A stretch of DNA of 64,000 nucleotides from JBHFEI01 sp041928815 (GCF_041928815.1 NZ_JBHFEI010000002.1:1-64000), one strand, 5' to 3'; positions 8,572 through 17,329 are shown, counted from the first letter of the stretch. Made by a program: numbers and translations. The notes: generated by a model not told the origin, from the sequence alone.

Positions 8572-9605
8572 CGCGTGCTTTCCTTCCGGCGTCCAAGGCT
8601 GAACTCCCGTCCTGCCATGATTCCGTCCTTGCGAAACACGAGGATGAGCAGCATGACGGCGGCGAGCACCAGTTCCTGCGTGCCGGCCGGCAGCGACCAT
8701 TGCGTCGAGCCGAGCGTGACGCCCGCCTCGATGCGGCGGAAGATGTCGATGATCGCGGTGACGACGACGACGCCGACGACCGCGCCGGCGAGGCTGCGCA
8801 TGCCGCCGACCACCAGCATGGCGAGCGCGATGAAGGTGAGGTTGAGGAAGAAGGTGTTGATCGACACCGTGCCGAGGTAATGCGCCTGCAGCACGCCGCC
8901 GAGGCCCATGACGACGGCCGAAAGCGTGAAGGCGAAGAGGCGCGACCAGTAGAGCGAGATGCCGGAGGCGGCCGCCGCCACCTCGTCCTCCCGCGTCGCG
9001 CGGATGGCAAGCCCCTTCGAGGAGGTCTGGTAGAGCCAGGCGACGAGGATCGACAGCGCCGCGCAGCCGAGCGCCAGCCAGGCGGTGACATAGTTCGGCA
9101 GGCCGACGATCGAGGCGGTTCCCATCGTCACGCCGTCCCAGTTGGAATAGACGACGTTGAGGATGAAGAGCAGCGCCAGCGTCGAGATCGAGGCGGCGAG
9201 GCCGGAAAGCCGCATCAGGATCAGCCCGGTGACGAAGGCGACGCCACCGGCGAGCGCAACGGAGGAAAGGGCCGCGGGCAGCAGCGGAAAGCTCTGGTCG
9301 CGTAAGAATGGCGGCAGGCCGGACATGGTGATCGGCTTCAGCATCTCGCAGCAGGTCTGCCAGGCGGTGGCATAGGCGGCGATCGCCATGAAGGTGACAT
9401 GCCCGAAGGAGATGACGCCGGAATTGCCGACGAAGATATAGAGCCCGACGACGACGACGATGCGGATCAGCGCTTCGGTCACCGTCCGCTGCAGCGTCAG
9501 CGGGCCGAAAGTCTCCGACAGCAGCACGAGGAGGATGAGCGGCACGATGAGGGCGAGAACCGGGAACCAGTACCGCAGCAGGTTCGCGGAGCGGGTCTTT
9601 TCCAT
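8568..9605 (-). CDS. livM: Branched-chain-type ABC transporter permease LivM
   Basis: A 345-residue hydrophobic protein with about 8-10 membrane segments. It carries the LivM/BPD_transp_2 signatures VGNSGVISFGHVTFMAIAAY near residue 58 and GLAIRATREDEVAAAASGI (the EAA-like loop that contacts the ATPase) near residue 215. The start at 9605 shares its A with the TGA of livH. It forms the membrane channel with LivH and is powered by LivG and LivF. The family (HAAT) carries amino acids, amides and small organic acids, which suits delivery of a lactam or amino acid substrate to HyuAB/GabTD. Confidence 0.9.
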   Translation of the reverse strand: MEKTRSANLLRYWFPVLALIVPLILLVLLSETFGPLTLQRTVTEALIRIVVVVGLYIFVGNSGVISFGHVTFMAIAAYATAWQTCCEMLKPITMSGLPPFLRDQSFPLLPAALSSVALAGGVAFVTGLILMRLSGLAASISTLALLFILNVVYSNWDGVTMGTASIVGLPNYVTAWLALGCAALSILVAWLYQTSSKGLAIRATREDEVAAAASGISLYWSRLFAFTLSAVVMGLGGVLQAHYLGTVSINTFFLNLTFIALAMLVVGGMRSLAGAVVGVVVVTAIIDIFRRIEAGVTLGSTQWSLPAGTQELVLAAVMLLILVFRKDGIMAGREFSLGRRKESTR

Positions 9606-10519
9606 CAGACGCGCTCCTTCGATGCGGCCGTGACGATCAGGCCGTGCGGCCGGACGAGCAGGATGAGGATGACGAGGGCGAAGACGCCGGCGTCGCGGAA
9701 GGGCCGGAGATCGGCGGGAAGATAGGTTTGCAGGAGCACGCTGGCGACGCCGACGACGAAGCCGCCGAGCGCGGCACCCGGCAGCGAGCCCATGCCGCCG
9801 ATGACGGTGGCGAAGAAGGCATAGACGACGGGCATCAGCCCCATGCGGACGTCGAGCGTGCCGGTCTGGATGACGAGGAGAAGCGAGACGGTGCCGGCGA
9901 GCAGGCCGCTGACGGCAAAGGCGACGGCGATCACCCGGTTGGCGGGAACGCCGAGCAGCCGCGCCATCTGGAAGTTTTCCGCCGACGCCCGCATCTGCGT
10001 GCCGAGCGGCGTCTTCTTCAGGAACAGCACCAGCGCGACGAGCAGGGTCACGGTGACGGCCATGGTGAGCAACTGGATGCCGGGAAGCCTTATGCCGGCG
10101 ATCTCGACCGCGCTGGTCAGCGCCCCGCCGATGCCAACCGATTTCGGCCGCCCGGTATGGATGAGCACGATCAGGTGCTGGAGAAAATAACTGACGGCGA
10201 AGGAGGAGATCAGCAGCGTCGCCGGGTTCGACTGGCGCATCGGCCGGAAGGCGATCCGCTCGGTCAGCAGCGCCAGGACGACGACGACGGTCAGCACGCC
10301 GGCCACCATCAGCGCCACCGGCCAGGCGCCCATCAGAAGCGGCGGCGTGACGCTCGCGGTCGGCACGACCAGCGCATAGGCGCCGATGGTCATGTAGTCG
10401 GCCTGGGCGAAATTGATCAGCCGCATGACGCCGAAGACGAGGCCGATGGCAAGCGCCACCAGCGCATAGAGGCTGCCGAGCGCGATGGCATCGACGAGAA
10501 CCTGAACGAGATTGGCCAT
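9605..10519 (-). CDS. livH: Branched-chain-type ABC transporter permease LivH
   Basis: A 304-residue permease with the LivH signatures LYALVALAIGLVFGVMRLIN followed by FAQADYMTIGAY at the N-terminus, and TPLGTQMRASAENFQMARLLGV in the cytoplasmic loop. It ends in a hydrophobic segment and RPHGLI, as is normal for LivH. It begins 11 bases after livG ends and overlaps livM by one base, so livG-H-M are translated as a block. It partners LivM in the inner membrane. Confidence 0.92.
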   Translation of the reverse strand: MANLVQVLVDAIALGSLYALVALAIGLVFGVMRLINFAQADYMTIGAYALVVPTASVTPPLLMGAWPVALMVAGVLTVVVVLALLTERIAFRPMRQSNPATLLISSFAVSYFLQHLIVLIHTGRPKSVGIGGALTSAVEIAGIRLPGIQLLTMAVTVTLLVALVLFLKKTPLGTQMRASAENFQMARLLGVPANRVIAVAFAVSGLLAGTVSLLLVIQTGTLDVRMGLMPVVYAFFATVIGGMGSLPGAALGGFVVGVASVLLQTYLPADLRPFRDAGVFALVILILLVRPHGLIVTAASKERV

Positions 10520-10530
10520 GGTCCTCTTTC

Positions 10531-11286
10531 CTAGATCGCGATGGCGTCGTTCGACGCCTTTTCGCCGAGATAGGCGCGGCGCACGACGGGATCGTGGCGC
10601 ACCTCTTGCGGCGTGCCCTCGGCAAGGCTGCGCCCGCCGTCGAGCACGTGGATGCGTTCACAGACGCCCATGATCACCTTCATGTTGTGCTCGATCAAAA
10701 GCACGCCGCAGCCGAAGCGCCCGGGAATGCCGGAAATCACCGCCATCAGCGCGTCGCATTCGGCGTCGTTCATGCCGGAGGCGGGTTCGTCGAGCAGGGC
10801 GAAGGACGGATGCAGCGCGAGCGCGCGGGCGATGCTGATGCGCCGCTCGTCGCCATAGGAGAGGCTGTCGCAGCGCTGGTCGTGCCGGCCGGCATAGCCG
10901 ATCCAGTCGAGGATGTCGCGGGCCCGCTCGGCGGCGAGACGGCCCGAAAGCCCGGTGCCGATGCCGGCGACCGCGAGGTTTTCCTCGACCGTCAGGTCGC
11001 GGAAGAGCCGTGCCGCCTGGAAGCTGCGGCCGACGCCGGCCTGCGCCATCCTGCGCGGCGACAGCGCGGAGACATCGACGCCGTCCATCTCGATCCTCCC
11101 TTCCGTCGGTCGCTGGAAGCCGCTCAGCACATTGACCATCGTCGTCTTGCCGGCGCCGTTCGGGCCGATCAGGCCGAGGATCTGGCCGCTCCTCAGCGTG
11201 AGGTCGACGCCGCCGAGAGCCCGGATGCCGCCGAAGGCGACATGGACGCCGCGCGCCTCGAGCAATTGTTTTCGTGAACGCGTCAT
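10531..11286 (-). CDS. livG: Branched-chain-type ABC transporter ATPase LivG
   Basis: A 251-residue ATPase with Walker A GPNGAGKTT (41-49), a slightly unusual signature SLSYGDERRISIARAL and Walker B FALLDEPASGMN. The long insert with VGRSFQAARLFRDLTVEENL and the C-terminal extension ending EVRHDPVVRRAYLG are typical of LivG rather than LivF. The start at 11286 is chosen because homology begins at MTRSRKQLLEARGVHVAFGG. It lies 120 bases downstream of the binding-protein gene, after a strong hairpin, and it needs LivF, which is encoded on the opposite strand at 12814. Confidence 0.92.
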   Translation of the reverse strand: MTRSRKQLLEARGVHVAFGGIRALGGVDLTLRSGQILGLIGPNGAGKTTMVNVLSGFQRPTEGRIEMDGVDVSALSPRRMAQAGVGRSFQAARLFRDLTVEENLAVAGIGTGLSGRLAAERARDILDWIGYAGRHDQRCDSLSYGDERRISIARALALHPSFALLDEPASGMNDAECDALMAVISGIPGRFGCGVLLIEHNMKVIMGVCERIHVLDGGRSLAEGTPQEVRHDPVVRRAYLGEKASNDAIAI

Positions 11287-11361
11287 CTTGCCGGCTCTCG
11301 CTTCGGTCCGGCAGGCATGCCGGGAGAGGGCGGCGGATCGCATCCGCCGCCGGAACTGAGG

Positions 11362-11387
11362 GCCCGGCCGGACGGCACCGGCCGGGC
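11362..11387 (-). terminator. Hairpin between binding-protein gene and livG
   Basis: A perfect 10-bp GC-only inverted repeat, GCCCGGCCGG / CCGGCCGGGC, with a 6-base loop lies between the stop of the binding-protein gene (11407) and livG. There is no T run. In many importer operons such a structure stabilises the upstream message or attenuates read-through, so that the binding protein is made in excess of the membrane parts; that role here is inferred. Confidence 0.55.
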
Positions 11388-11406
11388 GTGAAGACGGGTG
11401 AGGCCG

Positions 11407-12612
11407 TTACTGCCCGACGCGGAACAGCAGCTTCATGTCGGGCTTGAACGTGTTGCGGTAAACTTCCACGGCGCGGAAACTGTCGTTCTCGACCTTCATG
11501 ATCAGCCAGGGGCGGTCGACCTGGATGTGAAGCTGGTCGGTGAAGGTGGTCGGGCCAGCGGTGAACGCCTGGTCGGTGAACGAATTCATCACCGCGACGA
11601 CCGGCTCGGTCTCCGTCGTCTCAGCCTTCTCGACGGCATAGGCCCACTGCTCGACGAGGCTGTAGCCGAGAACGGCATAGGACGAGACCGGCGGTTCGCC
11701 CCAGCGCGCCTTGTGCGCGTCGAGGAAGGCGTTCATTTCCGGGCGCGGATCGTCGCCATAGAGCGACATGAAGGCGGCGAGGTAGAAATCCTTGAGGCCC
11801 GGCACGGCGTTCAGCCAGTAATTGTCGACCATCGCGGTGTTGGCGAGGATCGGCGCGTCGACGCCGGCGGCGCGCAGCTGGCGCAGCGCCGAGGCGCCGC
11901 CCGGCGTCACCGAGCACATGAACACCGCGTCGGGCGCGGTCGGCAGGCCCTTCAGGCGGGTGATCTGCGAGGCGATCGACGGATCGTCGTTCTTGAACGT
12001 GTCGTTGCCGAGGATGGATGCCTCGCCGGCCCCGGCGATCCAGGCGGCGCGGAAGCCGGCGCAGGCCGATTTGTTGTATTCGATGGTGACGTCCTCGAGA
12101 ACATACACCGTCTTCAGATTCATCTTGGTCTGCGCGTATTCGGCAATGGCGATGCCTTCCGACTGGGCCGCGCTGTTGGCGGTGAACGCATAGGGGCCGA
12201 CGCCCTGCACGCCCATCTTCGGATCGCCGGCGCAGAGGCTGAAGGCGATCAGCCCGGCCTGCTTGGCGGCAAGCGCCGCGGGCGCGCCGAAATCGTAGTC
12301 GCAGGAGACGACCAGCATGTCGATGCCGGTGTCGACGAGCTGCGCGCCGGCGGTGGCGGAGCGCTCCTGATCGGTCTTTGTATCCATGACCGAATATTCG
12401 ATCTGGCGGCCGAGCAGGCCGCCCGCCTTGTTGATCTCGTCGATCTTCATCACGGCCGCCTTGAACGGCGCGCTGTCATAATTGGAGAGCCAGCCGGATT
12501 CGGCGATGGCGAAGCCGATCTTGATCGGCTTGGCGTCCTCGGCAAAGGCCGTCGAAAACAGCGCAGACGCCATGAGCGCGGCCCGGGCGGCCGTTGTCAG
12601 AAATCGTGTCAT
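11407..12612 (-). CDS. ABC transporter substrate-binding protein (Leu/Ile/Val-binding type)
   Basis: A 401-residue periplasmic binding protein. MTRFLTTAARAALMASALFS followed by TAFA and EDAK is a clear signal peptide, with cleavage likely after residue 24. The mature part, starting KPIKIGFAIAESGWLSNYDS, has the type-1 periplasmic fold (Peripla_BP_6) with SATAGAQLVDTGIDMLVVSC and YGDDPRPEMNAF. It has a single-chain LivJ/UrtA-like length. It heads the minus-strand liv-gntR-hyu-gab run and defines what the importer takes up; the ligand is not predictable by eye. The start at 12612 is preceded by GGGGAA and leads straight into the signal peptide. Confidence 0.9.
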   Translation of the reverse strand: MTRFLTTAARAALMASALFSTAFAEDAKPIKIGFAIAESGWLSNYDSAPFKAAVMKIDEINKAGGLLGRQIEYSVMDTKTDQERSATAGAQLVDTGIDMLVVSCDYDFGAPAALAAKQAGLIAFSLCAGDPKMGVQGVGPYAFTANSAAQSEGIAIAEYAQTKMNLKTVYVLEDVTIEYNKSACAGFRAAWIAGAGEASILGNDTFKNDDPSIASQITRLKGLPTAPDAVFMCSVTPGGASALRQLRAAGVDAPILANTAMVDNYWLNAVPGLKDFYLAAFMSLYGDDPRPEMNAFLDAHKARWGEPPVSSYAVLGYSLVEQWAYAVEKAETTETEPVVAVMNSFTDQAFTAGPTTFTDQLHIQVDRPWLIMKVENDSFRAVEVYRNTFKPDMKLLFRVGQ

Positions 12613-12666
12613 CAGTTCCCCTTCGGCTGCGGCCCGCGGGTCCGCCGCACATGATCTTTTTTGTAC

Positions 12667-12738
12667 GTCCACTGTGGACTGTGGACAGATTAGGAATTAT
12701 GAATCGGCTTGTCAACGCGGTTTGGATCCAAAAACCGC
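12667..12738. promoter_or_regulatory. Divergent promoter/operator region with two palindromes
   Basis: The 201-base gap between the divergent binding-protein gene and livF has an AT-richer core. It contains GTCCACTGTGGAC (12667-12679, perfect 6-1-6 palindrome) with a further TGTGGAC copy directly behind it. At 12717-12738 there is GCGGTTT / AAACCGC enclosing the palindrome TTTGGATCCAAA. These are the best candidates for operators of the FCD/GntR regulator encoded in the operon. No experimental consensus for this regulator is known to me. Confidence 0.5.
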
Positions 12739-12813
12739 TTTGGCCATCAGCCGGCCGCATCGGGTTCAAGCCGCTGCAGTCAAGGCCGGCGGGACGAACC
12801 GGGGAACGCAACG

Positions 12814-13542
12814 ATGCTCGAAGTGAACGGCCTGACCGCCGGATATGGTCGACTGACGGCGCTGAAGGGCGTCGACATCCGCGTCGACGAGGGCGAGATC
12901 GTCTTCATCGTCGGCCCGAACGGGGCGGGAAAGTCGACATTGCTGAAGACCGTCGCCGGCCTGATGGCGCCCACCGCCGGAACTGTCGGCTTTCGCGGCC
13001 GGCCGATCGCCGGCAGGGTTCCCGAGGAGCTCTGCCGCCAGGGCCTCGTGCTCGTACCCGAGGGACGCCACATCTTCCGCACGCTGACGGTTCAGGAAAA
13101 CCTCGCCGTCGGCGCGATGATCCGCAAGGACAAGGCGGCGCTCGCCGAGGATCTCGAAAAGGTGCTCGACACCTTCCCGATCCTGCGCGACCGGTTCAAG
13201 GGCATTGCCGGCCACCTTTCGGGCGGCGAGCAGCAGCAGCTGGCGATCGCCCGCGCCATCCTCCAGCGCCCGGCGCTGATGATGATCGACGAACCGTCGC
13301 TCGGCCTTGCGCCGCTGGTCATCGACCAGGTCTACGAGAGCCTCAGGCAGCTGAACGCCGGCGGGCTAACGCTCCTCGTCGTGGAGCAGTCGACGGCGCG
13401 CATCCTCGACCTTGCCTCGCGCGTCTATGTGCTGCGCAACGGTCATGTCGTGCTGGAGGGCACGGCGCCGGAACTGGCGGAGGGCAATGCGCTGGAAGAC
13501 GCCTATTTCGGCTATGTCGCCGATGGCCACGCGGTGGCCTGA
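12814..13542 (+). CDS. livF: Branched-chain-type ABC transporter ATPase LivF
   Basis: A 242-residue ATPase with Walker A GPNGAGKST (34-42), signature HLSGGEQQQLAIARA, Walker B ALMMIDEPSLGLAP and the H-loop region LLVVEQSTARILDLA. The LivF-specific EGRHIFRTLTVQENL is present. The start at 12814 (MLEVNGLTAGYG) fits the family. It is transcribed away from the rest of the transporter, across a shared regulatory region, and is followed 22 bases later by lhgO. Splitting livF from livG on the opposite strand is uncommon but the set of four components is complete. Confidence 0.92.
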   Translation: MLEVNGLTAGYGRLTALKGVDIRVDEGEIVFIVGPNGAGKSTLLKTVAGLMAPTAGTVGFRGRPIAGRVPEELCRQGLVLVPEGRHIFRTLTVQENLAVGAMIRKDKAALAEDLEKVLDTFPILRDRFKGIAGHLSGGEQQQLAIARAILQRPALMMIDEPSLGLAPLVIDQVYESLRQLNAGGLTLLVVEQSTARILDLASRVYVLRNGHVVLEGTAPELAEGNALEDAYFGYVADGHAVA

Positions 13543-13564
13543 CCGAAGCTGCGGACCGATCATC

Positions 13565-14749
13565 ATGTACGACTATTGCGTCATCGGCGGCGGCATCGTC
13601 GGCCTTGCCACCGCCATGCGGCTGAAGCAGCGGCGGCCGGATTGCCGGCTTGTCCTAATCGAGAAAGAGGCGCGGCTCGGACAGCACCAGACCGGCCACA
13701 ACAGCGGCGTCATCCATGCCGGCATCTATTATCAGCCCGGCAGCCTGAAGGCGGAGCTCTGCCGCCTCGGGGCACGGGCGACCAAGGATTTTTGTGCCGA
13801 ACACGGCATCCGCTTCGACGTCTGCGGCAAGCTGCTCGTCGCCACCGATGCGGTCGAGCTGCAACGGATGCAGGCGCTCCTCGAGCGCTCGGCGGCCAAT
13901 GCGATCGAGGTTCGACCGGTCTCCGCCGGGGAACTGCGCGAACGGGAACCCAACATATCGGGCCTCGGGGCGCTGCTTGTGCCCTCGACCGGCATCGTCG
14001 ACTATCGCGAGGTCTGCCTGGCGATGGGGCGCGTGATCGCTGAGGCGGGCGGCGAGATCGTGCTCGGCCGCGCCGTCGATGGCATCGCCGAAACCGCCGA
14101 GGGGGTGACTGTCAGCGCCGACGGGGCGTCATGGCGGGCAAGGGCCCTCGTCGTCTGCGCCGGACTGCAATCCGACCGGCTGGCGATGATGGCCGGTGTC
14201 GCCATCGATCATCGCATCATTCCGTTCAGGGGCGAATATTACCGGCTGCCCCCGTCGAGAAACGGCATCGTCAACCATCTGATCTATCCGATCCCCGATC
14301 CGGACCTGCCGTTTCTCGGCATCCACCTGACGCGGATGATCGACGGCGGCGTCACCGTCGGTCCGAACGCCGTGATCGGCTTCGCCCGCGAAGGCTATCC
14401 GCGGCTCTCCTTCAACGCCGCGGACGTGCTCGACTATGCGGGCTTCCCCGGCTTCTGGAAAACCGTGCTGCGCAACCGCAGATCGGCCGCCACCGAACTT
14501 AAAAATTCCTTGTGGAAGCGCGGCTACCTGGCCGAGTGCCGGAAATACTGCCCGAGCCTCACGCTCGACGACCTGCAGCCGCAGGAGGCCGGCATTCGCG
14601 CCCAGGCGGTGAAGCGCGACGGCACGCTGGTGCACGACTTCATCTTCGCCCGCACGGTGCGGATGCTGCATGTCTGCAACGCGCCGTCGCCGGCCGCGAC
14701 CTCCGCGCTCCCGATCGCCGACCGCATCGTCGCGGAACTGGCGCGATAG
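13565..14749 (+). CDS. lhgO: L-2-hydroxyglutarate oxidase (LhgO/YgaF-type FAD enzyme)
   Basis: This 394-residue DAO-superfamily flavoprotein has an N-terminal dinucleotide motif (VIGGGIVGLATAMRL, residues 6-20) and the LhgO signature GQHQTGHNSGVIHAGIYYQP, which also marks human L2HGDH. It oxidises L-2-hydroxyglutarate to 2-oxoglutarate and passes electrons to the quinone pool. In E. coli lhgO sits with csiD, gabD and gabT in a glutarate/lysine route, where CsiD makes L-2-hydroxyglutarate from glutarate. Here gabT/gabD are in the same island but no csiD is seen. It probably shares a transcript with livF. A hairpin follows its stop. Confidence 0.88.
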   Translation: MYDYCVIGGGIVGLATAMRLKQRRPDCRLVLIEKEARLGQHQTGHNSGVIHAGIYYQPGSLKAELCRLGARATKDFCAEHGIRFDVCGKLLVATDAVELQRMQALLERSAANAIEVRPVSAGELREREPNISGLGALLVPSTGIVDYREVCLAMGRVIAEAGGEIVLGRAVDGIAETAEGVTVSADGASWRARALVVCAGLQSDRLAMMAGVAIDHRIIPFRGEYYRLPPSRNGIVNHLIYPIPDPDLPFLGIHLTRMIDGGVTVGPNAVIGFAREGYPRLSFNAADVLDYAGFPGFWKTVLRNRRSAATELKNSLWKRGYLAECRKYCPSLTLDDLQPQEAGIRAQAVKRDGTLVHDFIFARTVRMLHVCNAPSPAATSALPIADRIVAELAR

Positions 14750-14754
14750 GACAC

Positions 14755-14776
14755 GCCGAGGCGGGGTCGCCTCGGC
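14755..14776 (+). terminator. Hairpin terminator after lhgO
   Basis: A perfect 9-bp stem, GCCGAGGCG / CGCCTCGGC, with loop GGGT begins six bases after the lhgO stop. The downstream GGGGCTTGCTTT is only weakly T-rich. It sits between convergent genes and can serve as a terminator for both strands. Confidence 0.6.
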
Positions 14777-14859
14777 GCGGGGCTTGCTTTCCAGCTTCTT
14801 CGCACCCATCGGCCGTGGCCGTCTCCTGCCGGGCGTCGCCGGCCGACGGCCCGCGGACC

Positions 14860-15852
14860 TCAGTGGGCGGGCTTGCGGGCAAAGGCGACGGCAAGGATGA
14901 TGATCGCGCCCGCGACCATCATCTGCTCGCTGACATCGAGCCCCATGATGATCAGGCCGTTGTTGATCGCGCCGATCATCAAGGCCCCGGTGAAGGTGCC
15001 GACGATCGTCGCCTTGCCGCCGAACAGGCTGGTGCCGCCGAGGATGACGGCCGCGATCGCCATCAGTTCCGCGCCTTCGCCGAAATTGAAGCGGGCGGTC
15101 TGCATCATGCCGGAGTAGAGCATGCCGGCGATCGCCGCCGCCGCGCCCGACAGGAGGAAGGCATAGAACTTGATGCGGCGCGTCTTCACGCCGGAATATT
15201 CCGCCGCGAGCCGGTTTCCGCCCGTCGCCAGGATCTGGCGGCCGAAGGCAGTGTATTTCAGCACGACATGGCCGGCGACGGTGGCGACGACCGACCAGAT
15301 CAGCAGCGAGGGAATGCCGGCGATGCTGCCGGAGCCGAACAGGGCATTGAAGGTCTTGTTCGAGATCGACACCGGGTTGGTGTAGGTGATGCGCATGTCC
15401 AGCCCGCGGATGAACTGCATCATGCCGAGCGTCACCAGGAAGGAGGGGATGCGCACGACCGTGACGAAGAAGCCGTTCAGACATCCGACCAGCAGGCCCG
15501 CGCCGAGCGCGGCGACGACCGCGGCGATCCAGCCATATCCCGCCTGCATGACGAGGGCGCAGGTCAGCGCGGACAATGCCGCGGTCGAGCCCACCGACAG
15601 GTCCAGTTCGCCCGACGCGATGACGAAGGTCATCGCGACCGCGATCACCGTGATCATCGCCGTGGTGCGGGCGATGTTGAACAGGTTCGTGACCGTCAGG
15701 AATCCGCTGTCGCCGATGGTGATCGCGAAATAGACGAGGACCATGGCGAAGAAGATGTAGACGACATAGTCCTGGAAGACGCGGAGCGACAGTGTTCTAG
15801 GCGGTTGCGACGGCATCGCGGCTGCTCCCGAGGTGATGGCCCTGGATGGCAT
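14860..15852 (-). CDS. Ribose/sugar-type ABC transporter permease (RbsC family)
   Basis: A 330-residue permease with about 9-10 hydrophobic segments. It carries the RbsC-family signatures GELDLSVGSTAALSALTCAL near residue 80 and AILGGTSLFGGKATIVGTFTGAL-type spacing near 270 (ILGGTSLFGGKAT is seen). The ATG at 15852 has GAGGAGG about nine bases upstream but overlaps the ATPase gene by 56 bases. The alternative ATG at 15816 (MPSQPPRTL) gives 318 residues and a 20-base overlap. It forms the channel for the importer with the ATPase and binding protein encoded directly upstream. Substrate unknown; the family takes pentoses, other sugars, and some polyols or autoinducers. Confidence 0.88.
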   Translation of the reverse strand: MPSRAITSGAAAMPSQPPRTLSLRVFQDYVVYIFFAMVLVYFAITIGDSGFLTVTNLFNIARTTAMITVIAVAMTFVIASGELDLSVGSTAALSALTCALVMQAGYGWIAAVVAALGAGLLVGCLNGFFVTVVRIPSFLVTLGMMQFIRGLDMRITYTNPVSISNKTFNALFGSGSIAGIPSLLIWSVVATVAGHVVLKYTAFGRQILATGGNRLAAEYSGVKTRRIKFYAFLLSGAAAAIAGMLYSGMMQTARFNFGEGAELMAIAAVILGGTSLFGGKATIVGTFTGALMIGAINNGLIIMGLDVSEQMMVAGAIIILAVAFARKPAH

Positions 15853-17329
15853 GGTGAAGTTCCTCCTCGGAGTCGATGTTTTTGCGCTGAAGCTGCTGGA
15901 AGATTTTTCCGTTGTGAAGAATGAGGAGCCTGTCGCTCATGACCAGCAGCTCCTCCAGCTCGGAGGAGATGACGAGGACGGCGACGCCCTGATCGGCCAT
16001 GGCCCGGACGGTGCGGGCGATCTCCGCCTTCGCGCCGATATCGACGCCGATGGTCGGCTCGTCGAGGATCAGCAGGCGGGGGTCTCGCGCCAGCCATTTG
16101 CCGAGCACGATCTTCTGCTGGTTGCCGCCCGACAGCAGTCGCGCCGCCTTGTCGGGCCCGTCCGTCTTGATGGCGAGCCGTGCGATCATCTGCGTCACCA
16201 TCGCCAGCGCACCGCGATCCTGCACAAAGGCCGCCCTGGTGAACTGGGCAAGGTTTGGAAGGACGAGGTTGTCGCGCACGGAATGGTCGAGCACCAGTCC
16301 GAGGCGGCGCCGGTCCTCGGGCACGAGCGCGATGCCCGCCGCGATCGCCGCGCCCTGGCTCGCCACCGGCCTGCCGTCGATCTCGATGACGCCCCCAGCC
16401 GCGCGCAAGCCGAAAATGGCTTCGGCGATCTCGGTGCGGCCGCTGCCCATCAGGCCGGCGAGCCCGACGATCTCGCCGGGATGGATGTCGAAGCTGACAT
16501 CGACGACGCGGGGCGGCAATGACAGGTTGCGCACCGTCAGGAGCGGCTTGCCGGCGGGCTCATAGCCGCGGTCCTGCCAGGCGAAGGCGGTTGCCGGCGT
16601 AGCGCCCAGCATGCTTTCCACCAGCTGCGCGACGGTCACGTCCTTGCAGTCGCGGGTGAAGCGGATGTCGCCGTCGCGCATGACGGTCACGCGGTCGCAG
16701 AGCGCGAAGATCTCGGCCATGCGGTGGGAAATGTAGATCACCGAGATGCCGCTTCTGCGCAGCCGGCCGACGAGTTCGAACAGGGACGCCGTCTCGCTTT
16801 CCGACAGCGACGCGGTCGGCTCGTCCATGATCAGGATCCGCGCGTTCTGCGACAGCGCCTTGGCGATCTCCACCATCTGCGCGTAGCCGACGCTGAGCTC
16901 GCTGACCGGCGTCGTCGGATCGATGTCGACGCCGAGCTCGTCGAGGATGGCGCGGGCCCGCCGGATCGCCTCGCGATCGTTGATGAAGACCGAGCCGCGG
17001 CGGAACTCGCGCTTGAGAAAGATGTTCTGCGCCACCGACAGGGTGGGGATCAGGCTGAACTCTTGGAAGATCATCGCGATCCCGGCGTCGCGGGCGCTGG
17101 TGGCGTCGGTGATGTCGACCGGCACGCCATCGATGAGGATGGAGCCGCCGTCCCGGGTGTAGACCCCGGTCAGTATCTTCATCAGGGTCGATTTCCCGGC
17201 ACCGTTCCCGCCCATCAGGGCGTGGACCTCGCCCCTGCGCAGCGAGAAGCTCGCCTTGCGCAGCACCGGCACCGTGGCAAACGACTTTTCAATGTTCCGC
17301 ATTTCCAACAGGATGCTGCTGCCGTCCAT
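15797..17329 (-). CDS. Sugar-type ABC importer ATPase, duplicated (RbsA/MglA family)
   Basis: A 510-residue protein with two ABC domains. The first has Walker A GGNGAGKST (40-48), signature LSVGYAQMVEIAKAL and Walker B RILIMDEPTASL. The second has the degenerate P-loop GLMGSGRTE, signature LLSGGNQQKIVLGKWL and Walker B LLILDEPTIGVD. A degenerate second P-loop is usual in RbsA/MglA proteins. The 3' end overlaps the permease gene, and the gene lies 75 bases after the binding-protein gene, separated by a strong hairpin. Confidence 0.92.
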   Translation of the reverse strand: MDGSSILLEMRNIEKSFATVPVLRKASFSLRRGEVHALMGGNGAGKSTLMKILTGVYTRDGGSILIDGVPVDITDATSARDAGIAMIFQEFSLIPTLSVAQNIFLKREFRRGSVFINDREAIRRARAILDELGVDIDPTTPVSELSVGYAQMVEIAKALSQNARILIMDEPTASLSESETASLFELVGRLRRSGISVIYISHRMAEIFALCDRVTVMRDGDIRFTRDCKDVTVAQLVESMLGATPATAFAWQDRGYEPAGKPLLTVRNLSLPPRVVDVSFDIHPGEIVGLAGLMGSGRTEIAEAIFGLRAAGGVIEIDGRPVASQGAAIAAGIALVPEDRRRLGLVLDHSVRDNLVLPNLAQFTRAAFVQDRGALAMVTQMIARLAIKTDGPDKAARLLSGGNQQKIVLGKWLARDPRLLILDEPTIGVDIGAKAEIARTVRAMADQGVAVLVISSELEELLVMSDRLLILHNGKIFQQLQRKNIDSEEELHHAIQGHHLGSSRDAVATA

